DNA from: Piper betle
Taxonomy: Eukaryota; Streptophyta; Magnoliopsida; Piperales; Piperaceae
Direction: 5' to 3'
DNA: 64,000 nucleotides
NCBI GenBank assembly: GCA_033002965.1
Contig: JAURVB010012952.1
Location: 25,713-89,712, forward strand
Shown: positions 10,906-22,600 of the stretch, one piece after another
Numbering within the stretch: position 1 is the stretch's first letter
How the letters are laid out: each line of letters begins with the position of its first letter
Translations under genes and position numbers: made by a program
The notes under the pieces: model-generated
Seen by the model: the letters and a program-made list of their open reading frames with translations, nothing else
What the model was told of the DNA's origin: nothing
The model's database searches: none

Positions 10906-13827
10906 TCAACCACAATTTTTCTGAATCAAAAATACTTTTTCATCTTCCTCGTCAGAATCAACCAGTGCAACAGATTCCCAGTGCAGTGCAGTCAAGTATT
11001 TTGTAACAAATTCAATAACAAACTTTTTATCCCGGATGATCAGATAACCAGAAGGCCTAAGTATTCTGTCTATCTCAAACAACAAGTCCTCTCCACTGCA
11101 TCCTTTCTTTTCTATGTCTGAGAAAACAGTCCAGGCATGAAGAAGATCATATGTTCTGGGGTAAGTAGAGAAGGCTTCACACCTGTCGAAAGCAAATCAA
11201 CAATTCAGTTATTGACAGGTGGACAAGCATAAGTTAACAAGGGACATCTTAAGTATCATAAATTCGAACATTTGCAGTATAAGTTTACCAGTTATGAGTT
11301 GTGCCTATCAGGCCTCTATCGTAGACGATTTTGAGTGTGTTAGTTCCATCTTCTGGTACCACATTCATGACCCAGACATCCTTATTTTTCAGAGCAGCTG
11401 CAAACGACCCAAAATTTGCCTTCATATCCATTAAGTTTCGAAGAGAATTTGGTTTAATCTTGCGATTCAGTAAGTTCCAATAAACGTCAACCCTCCTTTG
11501 CCAGGTCTCCTATGTAACATATGGTTTAATCATTGGCTACCATCTAGCTGTATCAATTCTGAAAACCAAAAAGTAAAATGACAGATGTACATATCATAAA
11601 AATGACTTACGGTGTCCTTCTCAAAAACATCAGTTGAATACCCAAAATCTGTTAGGCGAGGGGGAGGAGCAGTCAACCGAGCTGGCCAAGGAGCTAATCC
11701 ACTTCCCTGGTCTCTATGATTTTCTAATAAATAGTCAAATACAGTTTCAGTTTCAACATAATGCAGTAATAAAAACCTAGCAGTATACAACAATTATCCC
11801 AAATTTCATGATGTTTGTTACACATTGATATTTGAACATGAAAAGTGCTTTCAGCACATATAATTACTTATCTTAAAGCTAAAATCAAAACTACGACTCA
11901 ATTACCATGTCAAGTTACAACTAACCGAAGTGTTTTCAGTACATACAACAATTTCTAACAATCAATTGCTACATTATTTATAAGGCATTCAAGACAGTAT
12001 ATAAATTTCCAAGGCTCCCAAAAATAATAATTACAATGAAGCAAAGTTATATTAGACATGTTTATGTTCTACATGTCTTAGCACCAGTGACAAAGCAAAG
12101 GAGTGTGTCATAGGAGGGCAACTGTGTGTAACCAATTGAAAAATTAGACTTTCAATCTACGAAAAATAACACAAAGCAGTAAGAGATTTGTTTAATAGGA
12201 TTAGTAATTTTCTTTTGCACATATTTCTTCAAAAATTTTGGGTATTTATCACAAAGTAATGCTGGGGGATCTTACGCTCAGTGTAGGGTGTAATGCATGC
12301 TTCCATTGGGACATTCCAGACAGCATCAGGATCATCCGTTGATCTGCACATAGGTGGCTGTGTACCAGGTTCTCTTTGATGATAGCAGTCGTTTGTCAAA
12401 GGCTTGACCCAAATAACAGTTTGATTCCTTTTTTCTGCAACTTTCCAGCACATGCGCTCAACAAGTGCACTCATCTCATGCCATATCCGGAGGTCCTCTT
12501 CATCTTGAGCATAGGCTTCAGGAGATGAATAAGCAAAATAACCTCCTGGCCTAAGCAACCTATCCAGCTCAAGAAGAAGGATGCCATCCCTCTGCAACCA
12601 ATCAATACGACAACGGGAACAATGAGCAAGTTCAAATGATCTGCTAGGATATGGCAGCCTTTTTGTCCCGAGGACACCAAGATATGCAGGAATCCCTCTT
12701 TCCAATGCAAATTGAATCTGATTCTGGTGCACATCATTTGGTGCTACTGACATTGCTATGATATTAGATGATAAAAGATAGCCACCAAAGCTAGCAACTC
12801 CACAACCCACATCAAGAACTGAACGGATCCTCCCTTCATTGTTTAAGTTGTTATTGGTAAAATTCAGCATCTGTGAACGCAAACATGTTAAAAGCAGAAA
12901 CAGAATCTAATTTGAGCTGTCATGAATAAATGTCATTCGTGACAAATAAATGGGAGAGAGAGAATAAAGATGAAATGCAATTCAAACTAGCTTGGACAAA
13001 GAAGGCCTCCAATACCAGTACTTCCTATTTAGATATATCTAAAAAGAAGATAAACTTACATTTGCAAGCAAGGCAATATATTTGTCCGCTCCATAGTGGA
13101 AGTGTGTACCCCCTCCTGGGAAGCCTATCTTATCACCTTTGTCCACCATCCAGTTCTGGTCCGATTTCTCATGAGCCAAATGAGTATGTGGTATGTTTGC
13201 TTTCCACACTTCATCTCTGCTTTTTGGCCACTTGATGGGAACCTGTCAGCTGTTTTTTGTTAAGCTTCATTGTAATTACAGCATTAGACTGCAGTCTACA
13301 AAAAATTGGGCATTATTCAACCTTATAGCCAGGAGGAGGAGGGATCAAACAATTGAAACGCCTCTCTGTAGGGGGGCAATGCCTCTCATAATGTTCCATC
13401 ACAGACAGATCCAGTTTTAACCTCAACTGATAGATAAGGTTTCTGTCCAGACATGGGATCAACTCAGAATGCCGTTTATCACAAACCTTCAAAGGGAAAG
13501 AAAATGGTCAGCCCTAGATAACTATTTCGGTGAACTTGAAAAAATTAAAAAAATAAAAACACCCCATACTGGATAGCTTCTGGGTTTGAATTCTTCGTCT
13601 CCGTCATCAAGTGCAAACATAGAATCATCCTGTTTGTCACCTAGCTCACTGTCGTCATCACCAGCAAGATATGAAGATCCCAGTTTCCTCAGAGATTTGC
13701 CGTATTCAACCGCTGAGGCACCACGGCCAGAACTAGACCCATAATAAGCTAGCCCCAATAATACCAACATAAAGCATAGAATACCAACAAGCCGTTTTTT
13801 CTGGCCTCCATCTTGATGGCCTTTCAT
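10906..13827 (-). CDS. PMT-family methyltransferase (DUF248, type II Golgi membrane protein), seven coding exons
   Basis: Exons from 5': 13570-13827, 13322-13486, 13060-13242, 12276-12870, 11611-11711, 11289-11509 and 10906-11182, 1800 nt for 599 residues, with consistent GT-AG phases. The chosen start is the ATG at 13827; the GTG upstream at 13836 is not needed. The short basic N-terminus precedes one membrane segment (about residues 12-29, LVGILCFMLVLLG), so a type II Golgi topology is expected. Marks of the family follow: the HYERHCP and CLIPPP region, SAM motif I at about 220-231 (VLDVGCGVASFG), CSRCRIDW, LRPGGYFAYSSPEAY and GSGLAPWPARL. It resembles the Arabidopsis PMT2/3/8/9 subgroup, putative pectin or wall-polysaccharide methyltransferases; the substrate is not shown by sequence. 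Oddity: near the C-terminus one base seems missing (CAG-AAA-AAT-TGT), so the frame stops at 10906 instead of continuing as KLWLTSPE to 10892. Confidence 0.9.
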
Positions 13828-14800
13828 AGCTTTCACGTCACACTGAGCTAAGAACCAGAGCCCCAGCTAATTGCTCCAAGTGTAACTGTTTATGCTGAGA
13901 TTGTATCTTCCACAAGATATTTAATCAAACCCAGAATCAAACATACCTGTTCATGTTGAAAACAAACATCCTCCACTCATTGAATGCTGAGAAAAGCACA
14001 AGGCGGAATTTTAATCTCCTAGAACGAAACATAAGCAGAAATTTTCAATTTCAATTTCAATTTCAATTTCAACTTCAAAATGAAGATTAAGCAAAGATGA
14101 ACTTCTTCTGCAAGGAATTTGGGAACATGGATCCTAATCTAAGATCCGTGTGATTACGAATGACAAAGTTTTGATATAGCGAGATGCCCTTACTTGACAC
14201 AAATCCTTCTCCTCCTTTCCCAGCTCGGAACCAGCAATGTACAAGCGTATGTTAAGTAAATACGAACTTCATAATTAAAAAGTTGCCCGTAGAATTATAA
14301 CCACATAACATAACTGAAAAAAATGCAGGTAGAACTAACAAAAGACATGTTAGCGGATTCTACAAGCCACATTTTGTGCATCTAAGCTAAACAATGAAAA
14401 GATTCAAGTCCCAACTACAAGCTTATACTAAATAAACCCAACGTCAAGCACTAGTTCTGGTCCGAGTAGGGAATGCAGATCAAGCCTCATTTCCAGAGAC
14501 CAAACGGGCACCTCCCAATCAAACTAAAACAAAACAAAGATCCAATCTTTCCCTCCCTCCAATCAACACAAACCATTCATTCCCCGAACTTTACCCAACA
14601 AAATTTTCACAGGCCAATTCCAATGCTTCCAAAAATAAAAGGAGTGGAGATCTGATCATTTCGAGCGGAGTCAGTGCGTATCCAAGCATGGACAACGCAA
14701 AAAGCAGGGAATGCGGCACTCACCGAGCAATGGCGGCGTCCGACGCCGGCGAGATGGGGGGCGATGGGGAATGGAGGTGAATCGGTGGGATAGAAGATGA
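13828..14800 (-). other. 5' leader and leader intron(s) of the PMT gene
   Basis: On the - strand a GC-rich segment rich in CCGCC ends at 14724 with a good donor (CG then gtgagtg, at 14723-14717). This looks like a noncoding first exon. Transcription probably starts near 14760-14840, and one or more leader introns separate it from the ATG exon at 13827. The exact acceptor was not settled. Open frames on either strand here have no domain. Confidence 0.5.
14041..14077. repeat. TTTCAA hexamer microsatellite
   Basis: About five to six consecutive copies of ttcaat/tttcaa lie in the probable leader intron of the PMT gene. They are seen directly. Confidence 0.8.
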
Positions 14801-14880
14801 AGAAGTCTGTCGATTGGTAGATCCGATCTGATAATCAGATGGCTTTCGTATATCTTATTATATCCTTCCACATTATTTAT

Positions 14881-14911
14881 ATAATATATATATATATATA
14901 TATACACACAC
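14881..14911. repeat. TA dinucleotide microsatellite running into CA
   Basis: An uninterrupted run of TA pairs is followed by a few AC pairs just upstream of the PMT 5' leader. It is a candidate length-polymorphic marker; no function is claimed. Confidence 0.85.
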
Positions 14912-14999
14912 GAGCCCAAAGGTTAGAAATATTTTAGGTCCCTCGATTTAAAGGGTTGCCTAAATTTATTATTTTTAAAAATAAAAGATAAAAAAATAA

Positions 15000-15520
15000 C
15001 CGTTCTGCTCCAAGGGCGTCGGCGGTGGAGCCAAGTCCTACTACGGGTGGCCATGTCTGGCAGCCCCTGGCTAAATCCAGCCATCGAGAGGCTAGACATG
15101 ACTAGATTTAGTAGCACCACCATAGATTTAGTTACATGATCTTATGGGTGGTGTAGATTTAGTAGCACCGCTATATATTTAGCCATATGGTCTTATGGTT
15201 GGCGTAGCCACTGCCACTAGCCAGGTCACCTGGGCATCCCTTGGCCTGATTTGGTTGAGGGGAAGCCTAATCTAGCCAAGAGACGATTGGTCCTAGTCGG
15301 CTGCGCATTTTTTTTAAAGGAAAAGTCATACGGCCAGCTGCCGCCACTATTGACCAGGTTTAGCTCAGCATTTTCTTTTTAAAAAAGTTTAAAAAAATTG
15401 TTGGTGGCCAAGTTTGGGCTTCGTCTGGTCACCGCCGATGTCAACAACAGCCGAGCATGGCTGAAACCTGGCCACCGTCAACATCAAGGATTGAGGGTTT
15501 CGTTTTTTTATCAAGTTTCA
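15000..15520. repeat. GGCCA/GCCACC-rich low-complexity block with a 51-bp tandem duplication
   Basis: The block is unusually GC-rich for its surroundings and repeats words such as ggccacc, ccaggt and agccatc. Within it, 15103-15153 is repeated at 15154-15204 with about 20 percent divergence (both start tagatttagtagcacc). No long frame or termini were found. It resembles internal spacer DNA of plant retroelements, but the family is unknown. Confidence 0.45.
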
Positions 15521-16632
15521 GCCATTCTTATGATCGGATAACCTAAATTAGAGTTAATGGTAGGAAATTATTCCTGCCCTGGGCTCGGAAAATCTTTTCT
15601 ATATATATATATATATATATATTATATTCATGTATTATTGTTATGACTAACTTTTTTTACAAAATTTATTTTTATTTTGTAGTAGTTACTTGCAAGAGAG
15701 AAATAAGCATAATTATCATAAAGACCATTTGATACAAAAAAAGGTTTAATTATGAGGTTATTTTGGGCAAATGGGATAGCCTCTGTATTTTTTGGGTAGA
15801 TTAGGTAGGTGGTAATATCTGGACGAGTTGGTTGGGCGAAAAAGCCATTAAGAAAGAGGTGAAAAAACCAAAAATGCAACAGGACAGTAACATTATTGGC
15901 GAGCCGAAGCTAGATTCCGTCTTTCTATCACATAGCCATGATGGTAAGGCTACTACTGATGGTAGTAGTGATGGCGTGCAATGAGGACATTTTGGTTTTT
16001 AAAAAAGACCCTTTTTTTATATTAAATAAATGCAAGCTTTTATCTTCGTATTTATATAAAAACTCCTTTGGTGGGAAAGTTCACTCCCAAAAAATTGTTA
16101 ACAAAAATAAACTGCGTGACAATTGACAACGGTTTTGAAGAAAAGCAAGAGAATAATTAATCACATAGTTGTATGCGGCTACATGTTGAGTTTTTATAAA
16201 AGGAGTTTGGATTGATGCTCGATAATAAAAGTACGACAAACACACGGACTTACGTACCTGTGTTTTCTCAATTCGACTTGCTTACAAGCACAGATACGGA
16301 ATAACTGATTTGATTTGTCATTCCAAATCCCAACAAAAGTAAATAGAGTTTTTTCAGAACTAACAACCGCAATCCCACCACACTTGTGAATCTTATCAAC
16401 TGAAGTATTTACTGCACAGTTTCTACACAAATGAATACATCTGAAAATTCATATACAAACTCAAATTGCTACCTACACTGGGAACAAGAATTGGAAGCAG
16501 CCCAGAGAAGTGCCAATGATCACGGATTCACATTTGGGTCCTTTTCCGGGTCTCAAAACTGCCATCAAATGAGTTGAGGGCTCTAATATTTTACAAGGAG
16601 ATAATAGAAAGGGCGAAATGATGGACAATGTC
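15521..16632. other. Intergenic region between PMT and exportin-4, including a TA microsatellite
   Basis: A TA run lies at about 15600-15622. The rest shows no gene. The stretch from about 16200 to 16632 probably contains the 3' untranslated region of the - strand exportin-4 gene; the open frame at 16194-16430 matches no family that I know. Confidence 0.5.
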
Positions 16633-19600
16633 TTAAAATGTCCTCAAGAAACCACAAACATCATTCAGAAAGGTTTCAAGGTTAGCTCTGAATCTTCTAC
16701 GATTCACCCGGTCAAGGGTTGAGGATACTTGGTTAGAGCTTGTGAGTGCCTGAATCGCATTTGCCAGCCTTCGCTGTAGCACAGGATCAGTTTGTCTCTC
16801 AATAACGTCCTTGCACCATTGCTTCAAAAATGAAAAAACCAAAAGATCAAACAGAGTACAATTGAATCAGCCAAATTTGGACACACACAACGAAAACTTT
16901 AATCTGCAGATTTGGAAAGATTTGGTGTCTATGTTATGTCTCTTGTCAGATGTTTCCTAAAGTCCATTCCCACTGAAGATGACCCATACCACCCTATTCC
17001 TCTCCCCCATTTACCCCACCATCTTATCCCTACATTATACATAGCATAAACTTTCTATGAACTTGAAGCAAAAATCATGCTCTGACAAATATAAAACCAA
17101 GCAATTTATCATCCAGACCCAGAAGAAAATGTTCTCCAAGAATTTCATTATAGAAACAAAAGACACCGCAAGTTTTTTGGGAAAATGAAGCTGCAAACAA
17201 TAAGTTGGATGGAGCTTCTTATACAATCACACAATACCACTTTCACTGCCTCCATCCATGTTCTTCGCCTTCCTCTTGAACAATACTTATGCTACACTTA
17301 CTTGATAGAAAATATTTAACGTCTTATGAAGGAAAAATATCAATAAAGCTGTCATTCCATAATTATTTGGTGCCACTTGAATCTTGTGTTAAATGGGCAG
17401 AACAGTGAATGCAATATTAATCAGTTTAGGGGACATTACTTGCCTAGCCAGGTTCCTGCATTTACAATAGATTGATTATTTGTCTACTCGGTTAACTAAG
17501 ACATGGCATGCATCTATGCATCACTTGAAGACTCTAGACAGTTTCTCTACCATTCCCCTCGTAGCTAAATATACATAGCGGTCAATGCATCTTTTGCTTC
17601 TTTATCACAACAGAACAAAAGATGCTGGTATCAATCAACAATAATAAATTGGCATTTTCAAAACCATAATTATAGAAAGGTGTCTCCCATTAAAGTGTAC
17701 GATGCTAATGTCAATGAAAGACACCAACTAACAACCTAATTATAAGAGCATTCAAAGTTTCCTGATTCCAAACATATCTATGAACTAGCCTAATTTCTCC
17801 TTAATGATTTAGACTTTCTATGTTTACAGGTCACCCTGTTTGGTATATGACACAGCTTTATATGGACAGAATTGGGCAACTTTTGGTTTTAGAGGTTATC
17901 TTTCTAAAAATTGCCACTCTCACCGCTCACCATGTAAGAGCAAGAAGGAAAAAGGACCAATACCTGAATTCTATTTGGAACTGGGTTTTGGTAACTAGTC
18001 TGCAGTTTTTTGTATAATATATCTAAATTAGGAGGGACAAGAAACACAATTTTTAATCTCATAAACTTTAACTTGTATTACCGCATGGAACAATAAGACC
18101 ACATCAAAACAGTATGTACTCTGAGCAAACTGATTTTATGAGAAAGAAAAATAAAACAATGAAATATACCTGGTATTCGTTGTGTTCACATAGTAACAAA
18201 GGAAGAAGAGCATCTGCTGCAGAAGCTACGAGATCACCTCTGAAAGAAGAGAAACACGTAAATTGAAAACATCACAAATGACAAATAGCACTTTCAATGG
18301 TACAGTGAACCAAGATTGTTGGCGAATCATCATTTTTGGGTAGAGAATCACATACATGCAAAATCTATCTTTCTAGTATAAGGATATTGACAGATTTTAT
18401 TTTTCAAAAAATCTGTAGGGGATAAATATTCACAAGCCAACAGACATTAACTTAACCAATAATTGATCACTAAAGTACGTAATCATCAACCACAGGATGT
18501 TCAGTATCTAACCTGTAATTCTCAAACACAAGCAAATGCAATAATGACTGGAGGAAATGACTTAGAATCCCTCTTCGCATGTTTCCACTAGGATCTCTAA
18601 AGCCTGCAGCATATGCTCCCAAACCTTCTTTCCCTCCACTTCGCTCTGAATAATGGAAGGAGGCAAGTGCATTTAAAGCACTTAGGCAATTAGTAACAAC
18701 ATCTGCATCCTGTAGCACAAAATCCACATTGGAATCTAAGAAAAATAAAGGAATAAATGATGACTTGCAAACTTTGCATGATAGGGGTGCAATATGATAA
18801 ACACTTGAAACTTTACGCATGAAAATAAAAATAAAAATTAGTAGTATTCATCAGGATCACAAATCCTGACGAACAATCATGAATAATCTATACAGATATC
18901 AGACCAGCAGGCTCAACTAGAGGAATGAAAAGATAAACCAAGATACTAATAAACAGCAAAAACAAGTAGCATTCAAGTCAAATGGACATCAACAAACTCC
19001 TCATTCTGACCAAGACCTGATTTGATTCCAGTAGCATGAGTGTTAAATGACTAGCTAATTACATTCTGCACTTTATTACACAAAGATTCATAAAGATGGA
19101 GATCTTGTCAAAAACCAATATTTTGAAAACGAATTGGTTGTAATACTGAAATTAGAGACAAATGATTGCAGACTGATCCAAGCACGTATCCACCTAACCA
19201 CTAATGGAATTTGCTTAAACGAAGTCCACACTTGCAATACTTTATGAAGAGATAAGCAGTTTTTCTTGAGTTGATGATTGCAAATATTGTCTGGGAGAAG
19301 CAGCATACCTCATGACGAACTCCAAAATCTAAAGTCCCAATTAAGTGTTCAAAACCTTGGCTATTCAATTGAGCCACCTTTTCAGGATAAACTTCCAATA
19401 AGTGTGACAGCAGGGTAAAATACTGAGCATAAGACAACCAAAAAACCTCAAGTCTTAATCTAACATTTGAACAGGAAACTGATGATAGAAGTTCAGTTCC
19501 AGGATACTTACATCGCGACAGAGTTTTGGATATTTTAGAAGGTCCACAGATATAAGAGGAGTAACTATATGCAGGCCCAAATACACAACCTGTAGTATTC

Positions 19601-22600
19601 AAGTACATGAAAACATCAGCTTTGACAATGCATGAAGAGAGCACTCACTACAGCATAATGGTACATGCACATAACCCGTAACTGTCACCTGGCCAATATC
19701 GATTTCATTGCCAAGTTCAGAATTCGAAGAAAAATCAACCTGCACCATCATTAAGTGTTCAGCTTGCCCCGACACTTGTAATTAACATTAATTTTAATAA
19801 AATAATAATACCAGGTCTTTGGAACAGAGGTTTGCAAGAAGCTGAAGCAAAGCTCTAAGATCCTTATACTTTTCAGTTTTTTCTTCCCTTAAAATGCTGC
19901 TTGATAGGCTCAGAGAAATCTGAATATAGTTAAAATACATAAGAAAACCAGAGAAGCAGGAACTACAGAAAGCATAACTGCCACGGCCCGATTTCTCGGG
20001 TCATGAGGATTCTTATTACTTTATTAATCATTAGTAGAAGTATACCATCATTTTTTTCAATATTATCTTATCCAGATCAAACACTAAAGTTGTAATAAAG
20101 TGAGCTTCATGATCATATCATATTTATTACAATTATTTAGGTTCACAACTAAACAAGTTTACATCATATCCAAAAGTTCATGATCATTTGATTATTACAC
20201 AGTACTACAAAAAGATAACTACATCTTTAAACATAAACATCACATTAAGCTAATATCCATACGAGTCATTTACTCTTTTGATTGGGTTACTTGCAAGAAG
20301 AGGGGAGTCAATATTCTGGAAGATACTCATAAAGAACATGTAATATTCATAAAAACATATAAAATAACCCATGTAAGACATAGTCAATTGGAAAAATCGA
20401 TAAATCATAAACATCATAAGGTTTTAAGAAATTAGGCGAAGAAATTGTTTAATCATAAAATCAATCATTGAGGTTCTCCGTTAAATACTAAAGCAATGAA
20501 CCCATGAGTCCGTGTTACTCTGAGAATGAAAATTAATCAATCAATCAATGACTAACCACACTTGATGAGATCTATCAATAGGACAATGCAAGCCGGAGAT
20601 TCATGGGTCATTCATATTCCAAGTGCTTGTGGTCCCACATGAAAGTCAAGTATCGTAGTTTGTAATCATAATCATAATCATTTGTGATTCTAGAGCACAA
20701 ATCATAATCGGCCTTTCATCACGGGTGCCGAACCCACTAAAGAGTAAGGCATATCATATGGTATTCACTATACTGACTTAAGAATCATAAGAAGTCAATC
20801 AAATCTTTAAGATCAATAATCATAAGACTTCAATATCAAATGAGTCATCAAAACATCTTTTCAAATCATAGTTATTATGAGATTATTGCAAGTATTTTAC
20901 GAAATCAAGAGATAAAATAATTGATAGATGACACTAATAATAGATAAAACACAGAAAAAAAATCTAATACGACTCATTGGTAAAAGGACATATTTCATTG
21001 TTTAGAAGATCAATTACAATTCATGAGTTCAACTACTAGTGGGGGGAAGCATCTTATCATAAAGAAATCAATGTTTAGTTAAGAAAGTTAGGTTCTTACC
21101 TCTTCACTTGGCTAAATACACTCTCAACTAGATCCTCATAATCCTCCTCCTTGCCTCTTCTTCTAGGTTCTCTTCTTCCATCTCCCCTACTCCTATTTAT
21201 AACTACTTAGTTCCTTCATCCTTAAGTTATTTAAAATTTCTGGAAAGACTAGTTTGATAATTTCACATCTCCTTTCTAATCAATCAAAATATGTTGTCTC
21301 TATTAACCAAAATTAGATTTCACCCCCTTATTAAACACTCATGATTTGCTACCACTTCTAACCAATTAAATTTGCCTCCCTTATAAACCAACAGGATTCA
21401 CCACCTCTACTAACCCATAGTTTTAAATATCGGACCGGAGCGGCCAGTCTAGTCCGGCTTATTAGATCGTTATACAAGTAAACTGTGAGATCCCTCAACT
21501 TAGTCCCACATCTAATACCTACTGGGAGAAGATCCTGTTTATAAGTGGGAATGGACTATAGATCTTTAACTTGGTTCACCGTATTTCAAGAAATGACTTA
21601 GACCCATTACGTTGCACTTTGGGCCGGGTCGTTACAGGTGGTATCAGAGCAACCTAGTTACGTATTAAATGGTGGGCTGAACTAGGGACGTTGGCTAGGC
21701 TGCCGGTCACGGGCCAGAAAGGTTGTGGGCTAGGGCTAACAACGGGCCAAGTATAGGCATTTCGAGGACGAAATTTCCTAAGGTGGGTGGATTGTGAGAT
21801 CCCTCAACTTAGTCCCACATCTAATACCTACTGGGAGAAGATCTTGTTTATAAGTGGGAATGGACTATAGATCTTTAACTTGGTTCACCATATTTAAAGA
21901 AATGACTTAGACCCATTACGTTGCACTTTGGGCCGGGCCGTAACATAAACATAAATTTTTTAGCTTATTTTTTCATAAAACAGGGCTAGACCAGAATAAT
22001 ACTAGAAATACTCGGTCTAGTCCGGTATTTACAACTATGGGTTAGAAGAGGAGGTGGTAGTCGGTGAGAATTGAACTGGGTAGTGAATGCATGCCTCAAC
22101 CACTAGGCTATTCTTTAAGTTGGTACTTCTTAGCCTTTCTCAATAATTATAATACTTATTTATTAGTCATTATAATTAAGTATTAAAATTAGTTGTGATA
22201 AAATTATAATAATTTTTTAGATAAAATGATTATAATTCTCCCCAACTACCTAAATATCTTTAAAATAAGTCTTATTAACACAATTTTTAATTTTTAATAT
22301 ATAAAATAAATAAAATATGACTAATAACAAAACTCTTTAATTTTTTATAAAGAATTATGTATAACATATTTTTTAATCAGGTATAACGCATTAAATCTGG
22401 TTGAACCCGGTTGAACCATACACAAACCGCATACTGACCAAAAATCTGATTTGATGGCTAGTACGGTATTTAAAACTATGTTCTAACCAATTAAAACTCA
22501 CCAAGTAGATTACTTCATTTAGAAGTTATCTTAAAATATTTCAAAGTTACTTCTCCCTTAAGTTTTCTAGAATTTTCCTTTTTGGATATTTATGAAAAGG

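Larger units (their letters stand above)
21416..22481. mobile_element. hAT-like non-autonomous element, 8-bp target duplication, hosting a TRIM
   Basis: The left end CATAGTTTTAAATATCGGACC is matched by the complement of the right end (catagttttaaataccgtac). Flanking 8-mers tactaacc (21408-21415) and ttctaacc (22482-22489) agree at 7 of 8 positions, the target-duplication length of hAT elements. An inner inverted copy of the terminus ends at about 22038, so an alternative, shorter element is possible. No transposase frame is present. Confidence 0.5.

Noticed and set aside
13828..13836. GTG start adding three residues to the methyltransferase
   Set aside because: An ATG in the same frame directly follows at 13827 and matches the usual short basic N-terminus of the family.
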